From: Gemmobacter fulvus
GTDB taxonomy: Bacteria; Pseudomonadota; Alphaproteobacteria; Rhodobacterales; Rhodobacteraceae
Assembly (NCBI RefSeq): GCF_018798885.1
Contig: NZ_CP076361.1
Span: forward strand, 806,001-870,000
Direction: 5' to 3'
DNA: 64,000 bases
Part shown: piece by piece, positions 36,159 to 44,352 of the stretch
Position numbering within the stretch: the stretch's first letter is position 1
Layout of the letters: each line of letters opens with the position of its first letter
Notes under the pieces: model-generated
The model's database searches: none
Seen by the model: only the letters and a program-made list of their open reading frames with translations
What the model was told of the DNA's origin: nothing
Translations under genes and position numbers: made by a program

Positions 36159-37514
36159 ATGTCCGATTGGACAAGCAAGCTGCCCGAGGCAGCCCGGACC
36201 TATATTGCCAGCCGCCGTGTGGATGAGGTTGAATGCGTGATCGGCGACATTGCCGGTGTGGCGCGGGGCAAGGCGATGCCCGCCGCGAAATTCGGCAAGC
36301 AGACCAGCTATTTCCTGCCGAATTCGATCTTCCTGCAAACCATCACCGGCGAATGGGCCGATAACCCGTTTGATGCCTTTACCGAACCGGACATGATCCT
36401 TGTGCCGGATTTCAGCACCGCAACCGCCGCGCCCTGGACCGCGGATGTGACGTTGCAGGTGATCCATGACGCCGAGGATCAGCAGGGCAATCCGGTGCCG
36501 TTCAGCCCGCGCAACGTGCTGCGCCGGGTGGTCGATCTGTTCAAGGCTCAGGGCTGGACCCCGGTTGTTGCCCCGGAAATGGAATTTTTCCTGACCGCCC
36601 GCAACATCGACCCCAATATGCCGATCGAACCGCCGATGGGCCGCACCGGGCGGCGCGCTGCCGCGAAACAGGCTTATTCAATGTCGGCCATTGATGAATA
36701 TGGCAAGGTGATCGACGATATCTATGACTTTGCCGAAGCGCAGGGGCTGGAGATCGACGGTATCCTGCAAGAAGGCGGCGCGGGCCAGATCGAGCTGAAC
36801 CTCGCCCATGGCGATCCGGTGCGGCTGGCGGATGAGGTTTTCTTCTTCAAGCGGCTGATCCGCGAGGCGGCACTGCGCCACGATTGTTTTGCCACCTTCA
36901 TGGCGAAACCGATTGCGGGCGAACCCGGATCGGCCATGCACATTCACCATTCGGTGGTGGACAGCAAGACCGGCAAGAACATCTTTTCCGACAAGAAGGG
37001 CGGCGAGACCGAGGCGTTTCTGCACTTCATCGCAGGGATGCAGAACCACTTGCCCGCCGCCATCGCGCTGCTGGCCCCCTATGTGAACAGCTATCGCCGC
37101 TACGTTCCCGATTTTGCCGCACCGATCAATCTGGAATGGGGCCGCGACAACCGCACCACCGGCCTGCGCGTGCCGATTTCCGGCCCCGAGGCGCGGCGGG
37201 TGGAAAACCGCCTGCCCGGCATGGATTGCAACCCCTATCTGGGCATCGCAGCCAGCCTTGCCTGCGGGTATCTGGGCCTGATGGAAGGCAAGTTGCCGCG
37301 CGCCGAATGCACGGTGAACGCCTATATCGACAGCGACGACATCCCCTATAACCTCGGTGATGCGCTGGACCTGCTGGAAGAGGACAGCGCCTTCCGCGGT
37401 GTGCTGGGCGAGACCTTCTGTGGCGTCTACAATTCGGTCAAGCGCAACGAATACAAAGAGTTCCTGCAAGTCATCAGCCCGTGGGAGCGTCAGCATCTGT
37501 TGCTGAACGTCTGA
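36159..37514 (+). CDS. Second glutamine-synthetase family ligase
   Basis: This 451-residue GS-fold protein is a distant paralogue of the one at 33931. It shares VECVIGDIAGVARGKAMPA, VAPEMEFFL, GAGQIELNLAHGD and WGRDNRTTGLRVPIS. Its active-site blocks differ enough to suggest another amine substrate or direction. It is separated from the amidotransferase gene by 53 bases and from the oxidase gene by 7. The ATG at 36159 is followed by a standard GS N-terminus. Confidence 0.85.
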   Translation: MSDWTSKLPEAARTYIASRRVDEVECVIGDIAGVARGKAMPAAKFGKQTSYFLPNSIFLQTITGEWADNPFDAFTEPDMILVPDFSTATAAPWTADVTLQVIHDAEDQQGNPVPFSPRNVLRRVVDLFKAQGWTPVVAPEMEFFLTARNIDPNMPIEPPMGRTGRRAAAKQAYSMSAIDEYGKVIDDIYDFAEAQGLEIDGILQEGGAGQIELNLAHGDPVRLADEVFFFKRLIREAALRHDCFATFMAKPIAGEPGSAMHIHHSVVDSKTGKNIFSDKKGGETEAFLHFIAGMQNHLPAAIALLAPYVNSYRRYVPDFAAPINLEWGRDNRTTGLRVPISGPEARRVENRLPGMDCNPYLGIAASLACGYLGLMEGKLPRAECTVNAYIDSDDIPYNLGDALDLLEEDSAFRGVLGETFCGVYNSVKRNEYKEFLQVISPWERQHLLLNV

Positions 37515-37521
37515 TACCCTC

Positions 37522-38823
37522 ATGAATTTGCTGTTTGCCAATGACAGGCCGGGGGAATACCCGGCCTCCTATTATGCCGCAACGGCTGCGCCGCTGGCCG
37601 AGTTTGCGCCGCTGCAAGGCGATACACGCGCCGATGTCTGCGTGATCGGCGGCGGTTATACCGGCCTTTCGGCGGCGCTCCATCTGGCGCAGGCCGGGCG
37701 CCGGGTGCTGCTGCTGGAGGCGCATCGCGTCGGCTTTGGCGCCTCGGGGCGCAATGGCGGGCAGGTCGGCTCGGGTCAGCGGCTGGATCAGGATGCGATG
37801 GAACGCATCGCCGGGGTTGAAAATGCCCGGCGCTACTGGGCTCTGGCCGAAGAGGCCAAGGCTCTGGTGCGCACGCTGATCACCGATCACGCCATGCCGG
37901 TGCGCTTTCATCCCGGTGTGGCCCATGCCTGTTGGTCGGCGCGGGAAGTGCGCGATGCCCATGCCTATGCCGAAAAGCTCCACCGCGAGTATGGCTACGA
38001 TCAACTGGAACCGCTGGACCGAAACGGCATCCGCGATCTGATCGGATCCGAAGCCTATCATGGCGGCGAGATCGACTGGGGCGCCGGCCATGTCCATCCG
38101 CTCAATTACGCCATCGGGCTGGCGCAGGCGGCGACCGGCGCCGGGGCGGTGATCCACGAGCGCAGCCTTGTGCACAGCATCACCCATGGCACCAAGGTTG
38201 TGGTGCAGACCGATCAGGGCCGGGTGACGGCGGATCAGGTGATCCTGGCCTGCAACGGCTATCTGGGCGGGCTGGAGCCGAAAGTGGCTGCCAAGGTGAT
38301 GCCGATCAACAATTTTATCGTGGCAACCGAACCTCTGGGTGATCGCGCCGCCGACCTTCTGGCACAGCCGGTGGCGGTGGCCGATACCAAATTCGTGGTG
38401 AATTACTGGCGGCTGTCCGAGGATAACCGGCTGCTGTTCGGCGGCGGTGAAAGCTATGGCTGGGCCTTCCCCGACATCGTTAAAACCGTGCGCAAACCGA
38501 TGCTAGAGGTCTATCCGCAACTGCGCGACGCCCGCATTGATTACGCCTGGGGCGGCACCCTGGCGATCACCATGAACCGCCTGCCCTGCTTTACCCGTGT
38601 GGCACCGAATGTCCTGTCGGCCTCGGGTTATTCCGGGCATGGGGTGGCGATGGCGACATTGGCGGGCAAGCTGATGGCCGAGGCGATGCGCGGCCAGTCG
38701 GAGCGGTTCGATCTGATGGCCGCCCTGCCGCAACCGCGTTTCCCGGGCGGCGTGGCGCTGCGCTGGCCGCTGCTGGTGCTGGCGATGACGTGGTTTTCTC
38801 TGCGCGACCGTCTGGGGGTCTGA
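37522..38823 (+). CDS. FAD-dependent amine oxidoreductase, PuuB-like
   Basis: This is a 433-residue DAO-fold flavoprotein. The dinucleotide motif VIGGGYTGLSAALHLAQAG lies near residues 41-59, then GFGASGRNGGQVGSG. The C-terminal part has YSGHGVAMATLAG. In the gamma-glutamyl pathway PuuB oxidises gamma-glutamylputrescine to the aldehyde, and this gene sits directly after the second GS-like gene. No aldehyde dehydrogenase follows. An ATG 7 bases after the GS stop is the start. Confidence 0.88.
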   Translation: MNLLFANDRPGEYPASYYAATAAPLAEFAPLQGDTRADVCVIGGGYTGLSAALHLAQAGRRVLLLEAHRVGFGASGRNGGQVGSGQRLDQDAMERIAGVENARRYWALAEEAKALVRTLITDHAMPVRFHPGVAHACWSAREVRDAHAYAEKLHREYGYDQLEPLDRNGIRDLIGSEAYHGGEIDWGAGHVHPLNYAIGLAQAATGAGAVIHERSLVHSITHGTKVVVQTDQGRVTADQVILACNGYLGGLEPKVAAKVMPINNFIVATEPLGDRAADLLAQPVAVADTKFVVNYWRLSEDNRLLFGGGESYGWAFPDIVKTVRKPMLEVYPQLRDARIDYAWGGTLAITMNRLPCFTRVAPNVLSASGYSGHGVAMATLAGKLMAEAMRGQSERFDLMAALPQPRFPGGVALRWPLLVLAMTWFSLRDRLGV

Positions 38824-38906
38824 CCCCGTTGCAGCGGGCGGAAATCCCCGCTGCGACGCTCCGTCATGAACTTGTTGCTGGAAAATCGGGCAGCGGGCGC
38901 TTACAG

Positions 38907-38933
38907 CTTTCCTGAAGAGACTTTTCAGGAAAG
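38907..38933 (+). promoter_or_regulatory. Perfect hairpin covering the ribosome binding site of the DegT-type gene
   Basis: CTTTCCTGAA (38907-38916) pairs perfectly with TTCAGGAAAG (38924-38933) around a 7-base loop. The 3' arm holds AGGAAAG, the likely ribosome site, which ends six bases before the ATG at 38940. In the folded state the site would be hidden. It could also be a protein operator. Confidence 0.55.
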
Positions 38934-38939
38934 CCGAAA

Positions 38940-40136
38940 ATGGCCGCTGACGGACCGATCACCGCCCCCAATGTCTATGATGCCGAACCGATCCCCGAGG
39001 CCGCACGGGCCGAGATTGACCGGCTGCTCGCCTCGGGCGATCTGTTCCGCTACACCGCCCCCGAAGGCGCACCCGTCGCGCTGCTGGAGGCCGAATTTGC
39101 TGAACTTCTGGGCGCGCGTTATGCGCTGGCTGTCAGCTCCTGTTCGGCTGCGCTGTTCCTGTCGCTGAAGGCGCTGGACCTGCCGCGCGATGCGCGGGTG
39201 CTGATCCCGGCCTTTACCTTTGCCGCCGTGCCCTCGGCGGTGATCCATGCCGATTGCGTGCCGGTTCTGGTCGAGGTCGGCGCGAATTACCGGGTGGATA
39301 TGGCGGATTTCGCCGCCAAGCTGCCCGGGGCTGCCTGTGTGCTGATCAGCCATATGCGCGGCCATACTTCGGATATGGATGCGATCATGGCGGCCTGCGA
39401 TGCCGCAGGCGTGCCGGTGGTTGAAGATGCGGCCCATTCGCTTGGCACCACATGGCATGGCCGCAATATCGGCACGGTCGGGAAGATCGGCTGTTTCAGC
39501 TTTCAGTCCTACAAGATGATCAATGCGGGCGAAGGCGGCATCCTGATCACCGATGATCCCGAACTGGCCGCCCGCGCCGTCATCATGTCGGGCGCCTATG
39601 AGCATAACTGGAAAAAACATGCCGGGCTGCAAAACAGCTATATGCTGTGGCAGAACCGGCTGCCGCTCTACAACATGCGGATGCAGAACCTGTCGGCGGC
39701 GGTGATCCGCCCGCAATTGCCGGAACTCGCGCGGCGCGTGGCGCAGGGCCGGTTCAACCACGATCATGTCGCAGCCCGGCTGAACAGCAGCCCCTGGCTG
39801 GAGGTGCCCGCTCCGCTGGCCCCGGAACAGCGCGCCCCGGATTCGATCCAGTTCAATCTGACAGGCTTTGCCTCGGATGATCAGGCCCGTGCCTATCAGG
39901 CCGCCGCCAAGGCGCGCGGCGTGTCGGTGCAGATCTTCGGGCTGAACGATGACAACGCCCGCGCCTTCTGGAACTGGCAGTTCCTCGGGCCGCAAGCGGA
40001 TCTGCCGCAGACCCGGGCGATGCTGATGCGCGCCTGCGACGTGCGGCTGCCCACCCGGCTGACGCTGGCGGAACTGGATTTCATCGCCACCGCTCTGGTC
40101 GCCGCCGCCACTGATGTGCAGGCTATCGCAGCCTGA
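38940..40136 (+). CDS. DegT/DnrJ/EryC1/StrS-type aminotransferase
   Basis: This 398-residue PLP enzyme would transfer an amino group to a ketosugar or similar ketone. The PLP Lys is K192 in FSFQSYKMINAGEGG, and the Asp/His pair lies in VVEDAAHSLGTTWHG. SHMRGH near residues 138-142 recurs in the second copy near the end of the window. The ATG at 38940 lies behind a ribosome-site hairpin. It follows the PuuB-like gene by 116 bases; a pathway link is possible but unproven. Its end overlaps the LysR gene by 14 bases. Confidence 0.85.
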   Translation: MAADGPITAPNVYDAEPIPEAARAEIDRLLASGDLFRYTAPEGAPVALLEAEFAELLGARYALAVSSCSAALFLSLKALDLPRDARVLIPAFTFAAVPSAVIHADCVPVLVEVGANYRVDMADFAAKLPGAACVLISHMRGHTSDMDAIMAACDAAGVPVVEDAAHSLGTTWHGRNIGTVGKIGCFSFQSYKMINAGEGGILITDDPELAARAVIMSGAYEHNWKKHAGLQNSYMLWQNRLPLYNMRMQNLSAAVIRPQLPELARRVAQGRFNHDHVAARLNSSPWLEVPAPLAPEQRAPDSIQFNLTGFASDDQARAYQAAAKARGVSVQIFGLNDDNARAFWNWQFLGPQADLPQTRAMLMRACDVRLPTRLTLAELDFIATALVAAATDVQAIAA

Positions 40137-41085
40137 TCTGCCCCGAAAGCCAGGGCCAGCTGGCGCAGGCGGGGGTGACAACCTGCGCCTGCAACAGCCC
40201 ACGCAGCCGGTCGGCCACCTGAGCAGGCATATCCTGCAAGGCACCGGCCCGCGCGCTGAGCGTGATGACCCGATCCAGCGCGCCGAATGGCAGGGGCAGC
40301 ACCTGCACCGCATCGCGGAACCGCGCCGCGTGATGCAGCGCCAGCGGCGTGAGGATCGACCAGCCCTGCCCCGCCGCCACCATGGCCAGAATGGCATGAT
40401 AGCTGTCCAACTCGAACCGGGTCGACAGCACGAGGTTTTGCCCCGCCAGATGCGCCGCGACCTGCCGCCCCATGAAATGCCGCGCCGAATAGCGGATCAG
40501 CGGCAGCGCCCGCAGCGCCGCAGCGGTGCCTCCCACCCCCGGTGGTGCGACCACCACAAAGGGTTCGGTCAGCAATGGATGGATTTCCAGCCCCGCCTCG
40601 CTGGGCTGCGCCGCCCCCAGATCGGCGGCCACTACCATGTCCAGCGCCCGCGCCTCCAGCAGATCATGCAGACGATGGCTGGCCCCAGTTTCCAGCAGAA
40701 AGCGGCAACTGCGCAGATCCTGCGCCAAAGCTTCGAGCAGGCGCGGGGTGACATCGGCATCCAGATCCTCGATCACGCCCAGACGCAGCGTGGTCAGGCC
40801 TGACAGATCGGCCATTGCCAGTTCCGCCTGCGCCTCTTGCGCCGCATCGCGGATGGTCTGGGCATGGCGCAGGAACATCGCCCCTGCAGGCGTCACCCGG
40901 ATCGGGCGCGCACCCCGGTCCAGGAGGGTTGTGCCCAAGGCCGCCTCCAGCCCGGACAGCTGCTGGCTGACCGCCGAAGGGCTGGCCCCCAGCCGCCGCG
41001 CTGCAGCGGAAATCGCGCCCTCCCCGACGGTGGCGAGGAAAACTTCGATCCCCCAGAGCGTGACCCGCCCCGAAGGCTCCGTCAT
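40123..41085 (-). CDS. LysR-family transcriptional regulator
   Basis: This is a 320-residue regulator. The N-terminal winged helix (about residues 10-68) has AISAAARRLGASPSAVSQQL, and the C-terminal type 2 periplasmic-binding fold (about residues 95-300) would sense a small ligand. It reads towards the DegT-type aminotransferase and overlaps its end. Usually LysR proteins control divergent genes, so the real target is unclear; the PHA genes lie beyond its start. Confidence 0.9.
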   Translation of the reverse strand: MTEPSGRVTLWGIEVFLATVGEGAISAAARRLGASPSAVSQQLSGLEAALGTTLLDRGARPIRVTPAGAMFLRHAQTIRDAAQEAQAELAMADLSGLTTLRLGVIEDLDADVTPRLLEALAQDLRSCRFLLETGASHRLHDLLEARALDMVVAADLGAAQPSEAGLEIHPLLTEPFVVVAPPGVGGTAAALRALPLIRYSARHFMGRQVAAHLAGQNLVLSTRFELDSYHAILAMVAAGQGWSILTPLALHHAARFRDAVQVLPLPFGALDRVITLSARAGALQDMPAQVADRLRGLLQAQVVTPACASWPWLSGQIRLR

Positions 41086-41113
41086 GGTGCGGGCCGCATG
41101 GTCTGCGCCCGGA

Positions 41114-41674
41114 TCAGAGCTTGGAAAGTTTGGATTGCAGATCGGCGAGCTGTTTCTTGATCTGCGCCAACTCGTCCCCCTTGGCGGCGGGTTTGTCGCC
41201 CTCTTCCTTTTCGGGACCAGAGCCGGACCAGCCCGGCAGGCCGCCCATCATGGTTTTCATGAAAACTTCCTGCTGCTTGCGCATCGCCTCGAACCCCGGC
41301 ACGGCGGCAATCGGGTTCGGGAAAGTTGTCAAGTTTTCCAACATCTTGGATTGCCCGTCGCGCAGCATTTCAAACGACGCGGCCAGAAACTGCGGCACCA
41401 CGCTCTGCATTTCGGTGGTGTAGCTGCGCACCAGATCGGTCAACACGCCGATCGGCAAGACATTCTCGCCCTTGCTTTCATGCTCTGCCACGATCTGCAG
41501 CAGATACTGGCGCGTCAGATCATCGCCGGATTTCAGATCGACAATCTGCACCTCGCGCCCGGCGCGGATGAAGCCTGCAATATCCTCCAGCGTGACATAA
41601 TCACTGGTTTCGGTGTTGTAGAGACGGCGGCTGGCATAGCGTTTGATCAGCAGCGGCTTGTCGGTATTGGCCAT
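41114..41674 (-). CDS. phaR: PHA synthesis repressor PhaR
   Basis: PhaR binds both DNA and PHA granules and represses phasin and itself until polymer forms. The N-terminal PHB/PHA accumulation-regulator domain is clear: MANTDKPLLIKRYASRRLYN, TSDYVTLEDIAGFIRAGREV and LKSGDDLTRQYLLQIV. The tail (residues 150-186) is Lys/Gln/Glu-rich and coiled. The ATG at 41674 has GGGAGG eight bases upstream. It is third in the unit phaC-phaP-phaR, the order known from Paracoccus and Rhodobacter. Confidence 0.95.
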   Translation of the reverse strand: MANTDKPLLIKRYASRRLYNTETSDYVTLEDIAGFIRAGREVQIVDLKSGDDLTRQYLLQIVAEHESKGENVLPIGVLTDLVRSYTTEMQSVVPQFLAASFEMLRDGQSKMLENLTTFPNPIAAVPGFEAMRKQQEVFMKTMMGGLPGWSGSGPEKEEGDKPAAKGDELAQIKKQLADLQSKLSKL

Positions 41675-41717
41675 GGCGGCGCCCTCCCAATTCTTTGCGC
41701 TTGCAGAGAAGCTTAGG

Positions 41718-41730
41718 GCAGCAGCGCAGC
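41718..41730 (-). promoter_or_regulatory. TGC-rich candidate PhaR site upstream of phaR
   Basis: On the minus strand this reads GCTGCGCTGCTGC, about 45-60 bases before the phaR ATG and just below the phaP terminator. It matches the TGC-rich motif at the phaP promoter, so phaR may repress itself here. A promoter is not clearly visible. Confidence 0.4.
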
Positions 41731-41741
41731 AAAAGGAAAGC

Positions 41742-41771
41742 AAAAAGAAAGGGCGGACCAAAGGCCCGCCC
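41742..41771 (-). terminator. Intrinsic terminator of phaP
   Basis: On the minus strand GGGCGGGCC pairs with GGTCCGCCC (one G-U pair) around TTT, followed by TTTCTTTTT. It lies about 60 bases after the phaP stop and before phaR. It would make phasin message much more abundant than phaR message. Confidence 0.85.
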
Positions 41772-41833
41772 CACGCATCCATCCTTCAGGGAGGAGGAAG
41801 ACAGATGCGTCCGTCTCCGGTTCCGGTCTCAGC

Positions 41834-42292
41834 TCACTTCGCAGCGGTCGCAGCGGTGGTGGCTTTTTTCGCAGCGGTGGTCACGTCGGCGGTCGCTTTT
41901 TTCACGGCAGCCTGGGCTTCTTCCGAAACGTCCTTGCCAGCGGCAAGCATCAGCTCGACGGTTTCCATCTGAACTTTTTTGGCGATTTCAGCGAAAGCAG
42001 CCAGGTTTTCAGCGGCCATTTCAGCAGCAGCCGAAGCGAAATCGGTGGCAGCTTTGGTGTATTCGGTCGGCTCGGCCTTGGCTTTCGACGCATCTGCCAG
42101 CTTGGAGATAGTGTCTTTTGCCCATTTCGACGAGATCTCGGTCGATTTTTCAGCAGCTTCCAGAGCCACTTTCGACAGTTTCTCGCCCATGGCAGCCTGG
42201 GTCTTGAATGCGTTCTGGAACGCCGAAGCGTCAACCGGGAAGGACGCCATCATATCTTGCATGACTTTGGCAAAGTCGGGGGTCTTGGTCAT
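41834..42292 (-). CDS. phaP: Phasin, PHA granule surface protein
   Basis: This is a 152-residue helical, Ala/Lys/Glu-rich protein that coats PHA granules. The phasin_2 domain spans about residues 20-125 and contains ASFPVDASAFQNAF and EAAEKSTEISSKWAKD. Its sequence is less GC-skewed in codon use (many AAA/AAG, GCT) than neighbours, as expected for a highly expressed gene. The ATG at 42292 has GGAG upstream. It has its own strong-looking promoter with TGC-rich PhaR-type operators. Confidence 0.95.
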   Translation of the reverse strand: MTKTPDFAKVMQDMMASFPVDASAFQNAFKTQAAMGEKLSKVALEAAEKSTEISSKWAKDTISKLADASKAKAEPTEYTKAATDFASAAAEMAAENLAAFAEIAKKVQMETVELMLAAGKDVSEEAQAAVKKATADVTTAAKKATTAATAAK

Positions 42293-42352
42293 TTCAATTC
42301 GCTCCATCTGACAGGCGACTGAGGTATCTATCCGCCCGTTTCCTATGAAGGG

Positions 42353-42381
42353 AATATAGATGCTGCAGTGCAGCAAATCAA
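42353..42381 (-). promoter_or_regulatory. phaP promoter
   Basis: On the minus strand TTGATT (42376-42381) and TATATT (42353-42358) are separated by exactly 17 bases. This fits a sigma-70-type promoter and is oriented to phaP, whose ATG is about 60 bases downstream. Confidence 0.72.
42361..42375. promoter_or_regulatory. PhaR-type operator inside the phaP promoter spacer
   Basis: TGCTGCA-G-TGCAGCA is a perfect inverted repeat lying wholly between the -35 and -10 elements of the phaP promoter. PhaR proteins are known to bind TGC-rich motifs, so binding here would block polymerase. Confidence 0.65.
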
Positions 42382-42385
42382 GTGA

Positions 42386-42438
42386 AATTTCTGCGACGCA
42401 GCAAAACTCGAGGTTGAGCAAGCTGCGTCGCAGAAATT
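42386..42438. promoter_or_regulatory. 17-base inverted repeat upstream of phaP
   Basis: AATTTCTGCGACGCAGC (42386-42402) and its exact reverse complement (42422-42438) flank 19 bases. Each arm also holds TGC-type half sites (CTGCGACGCAG). It may be a second PhaR operator or the 3' hairpin of the phaC message, which ends at 42450. Confidence 0.55.
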
Positions 42439-42449
42439 GTCACAACGGA

Positions 42450-44243
42450 TCAAACGCTTGGCACGGCGGTCACATAAGTGCCCGGTGCAGGTGCCAGAAC
42501 CGGATTGGTCGAATCACCCGGAACCCGCGCCGTCACCTGCTTGCCGGACCGCTCTGCCAGCCATTCGCCCCAGCGCGGCCACCAGCTTGCCTTGGTAAAG
42601 GTGGCCCCCGCCATCCACTCTTCCGGCGAGGTCATCGGGCCGTCATTGGTGTAATGGCCATACTTGCCTTTGGCCGGCGGATTGACGATGCCCGCAATGT
42701 GGCCGCTTTGCGAAACGATGAAGGTCTTGTTCTTGGACCCCATCTGCCGCACGCCGTTGAAGCTGCCCTTCCAGGCGGCGATATGATCGGTTTCGCAGGC
42801 AACGGCACAGACCGGCACCTTCAGATCGTTCAGGCTGACCGGCTCGCCAAACACGCGGAATTCGCCCTTGGCCAGCCCGTCGCCCTGACACAGGCCGCGC
42901 AGATATTCGACCGCCATCTTTGCAGGCAGGTTGGTGCCGTCGCCATTCCAATACAGCAGATCAAAGGCGGGCGGCGCCTCGCCCATCATGTAGCTTTTGA
43001 TCGCGGGCTGATAGATCAGGTCGTTGGAGCGCAGAAAGCTGAAGGTGCGCGACATGAAGGATTTGTCGAGCACACCATCCACGGCGACCTGCCGTTCGAT
43101 CCCGTCCACGAAATCATCATTCAGGAACACCCCCACTTCGCCCTGATCCGAAAAATCGGTCAGGGTGGTGAAGAAGGTCGCGGATTTCACCGACGTGTCA
43201 CCCGCCTTCTGCAAATGTGCCAGCGTCAGCGACAGGGTGGTGCCCGCGATGCAATATCCCACGGCATTGATCTGCTTTTCGCCGGTGATGCGACGCACCT
43301 CGGCCATCGCCCGGATATACCCGTCGCGGATATAGTCATCCATGCCGACATCGGCATAGCTCGCATCCGGGTTGACCCAGCTGACCACGAACAGCGTGAA
43401 GCCCTGATCGACGATCCATTTGATCAGGCTGTTTTGCGGCTTCAGATCGAGGATGTAGAATTTGTTGATCCACGGCGGAAAGATCAGGATCGGCGTCTGA
43501 TGCACGGTGGGTGTCGTCGGCATGTACTGGATCAGTTCCAGCATCTTGTTGCGATAGACCACAGCCCCCGGCGTGGTGGCGATGTTTTCGCCCACCCGGA
43601 ACGCCTGTTTGTCGGCCAGCGTCACCATCAGGTCGCCCCGGTTCGCCTCGATGTCGCGCACCAGATTTTCCAGCCCCAGCACCAGGCTTTCGCCATCCGT
43701 TTCCACCGCGCGTTCCAGCGCATCGGGATTGGTGCCCAGAAAATTCGTCGGCGAAAACATGTCGACGATCTGGCGCGAAAAATACTCGACCCGCTTCTTG
43801 TCGCCGGGGTCCAGCGTCTCCAGACCGGACACCGCATCCGTGATCGCGGCCGAATTCAGCAGATACTGTTGCTTGAGGTAATTGAAGAAAGGATGGGTTT
43901 CCCAAAGCGGGTTTGCGAATCGCTTGTCAGAGGGGCCGGGATCCGGCGGGGCCTTCAATTCGCCCTTCGACAGGGCCTGCTGGGCCTCGACATAGTGCTT
44001 GAGGCTCTTGCCCCAGTAGCTGATCTGGTGTTCCAGAATTTTCGACGGGTTCTGCATCATTTCGGCCACATAGGCCGCCGCAGCCTTCAAATAAACGTCC
44101 TGAGAGGGGCCATGCAGGGCCGGATCGGCCGTTTTGCGCTGTGTTAGCGCCGCCGTCAGCCTTTTTGACAACTCCTCTACCTTGACCAGATTGGCATTCA
44201 GGCGGTCGAGACGCACATCCGAGTCCTTGGTCTCAGTTGTCAT
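42450..44243 (-). CDS. phaC: Class I polyhydroxyalkanoate synthase
   Basis: PhaC polymerises (R)-3-hydroxyacyl-CoA into PHA at the granule surface. This 597-residue protein has the class I N-terminal domain (about residues 1-200), the lipase-like box G-Y-C331-I-A-G with the nucleophile Cys, and the catalytic Asp and His in ACETDHIAAW and SQSGHIAGIVN. The typical PPWINKFYILDL and FVVSWVNPD blocks are present. It is divergent from phaZ, and the phaZ promoter overlaps its start codon. Confidence 0.97.
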   Translation of the reverse strand: MTTETKDSDVRLDRLNANLVKVEELSKRLTAALTQRKTADPALHGPSQDVYLKAAAAYVAEMMQNPSKILEHQISYWGKSLKHYVEAQQALSKGELKAPPDPGPSDKRFANPLWETHPFFNYLKQQYLLNSAAITDAVSGLETLDPGDKKRVEYFSRQIVDMFSPTNFLGTNPDALERAVETDGESLVLGLENLVRDIEANRGDLMVTLADKQAFRVGENIATTPGAVVYRNKMLELIQYMPTTPTVHQTPILIFPPWINKFYILDLKPQNSLIKWIVDQGFTLFVVSWVNPDASYADVGMDDYIRDGYIRAMAEVRRITGEKQINAVGYCIAGTTLSLTLAHLQKAGDTSVKSATFFTTLTDFSDQGEVGVFLNDDFVDGIERQVAVDGVLDKSFMSRTFSFLRSNDLIYQPAIKSYMMGEAPPAFDLLYWNGDGTNLPAKMAVEYLRGLCQGDGLAKGEFRVFGEPVSLNDLKVPVCAVACETDHIAAWKGSFNGVRQMGSKNKTFIVSQSGHIAGIVNPPAKGKYGHYTNDGPMTSPEEWMAGATFTKASWWPRWGEWLAERSGKQVTARVPGDSTNPVLAPAPGTYVTAVPSV

Positions 44244-44265
44244 GTTAATAAATCCCCCCTACAAT
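44237..44265 (+). promoter_or_regulatory. phaZ promoter overlapping the phaC start codon
   Basis: TTGTCA (44237-44242) and TACAAT (44260-44265) stand 17 bases apart, each matching consensus at five of six positions. The phaC start codon lies within it, so transcription of phaZ and phaC may interfere with each other. Confidence 0.68.
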
Positions 44266-44268
44266 TTT

Positions 44269-44283
44269 CGCAGATGCAGCATT
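44269..44283. promoter_or_regulatory. TGC-rich candidate PhaR site at the phaZ transcription start
   Basis: CGCAGATGCAGCATT lies four bases after the phaZ -10 element. It resembles the TGC-rich sites at phaP. If PhaR binds, phaZ would be tied to the same polymer signal. Confidence 0.42.
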
Positions 44284-44352
44284 CCGCCTCCCCCTCCGAA
44301 TGCCGGGCCGGGTGCGCAGCATGGCCACGGCCCCGACGGGCAAGGAGACGCA

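Noticed and set aside
44134-44352. Upstream extension of phaZ to 44134.
   Set aside because: It would run inside phaC and across the phaZ promoter; the ATG at 44353 has an ideal AAGGAG site and the family N-terminus.
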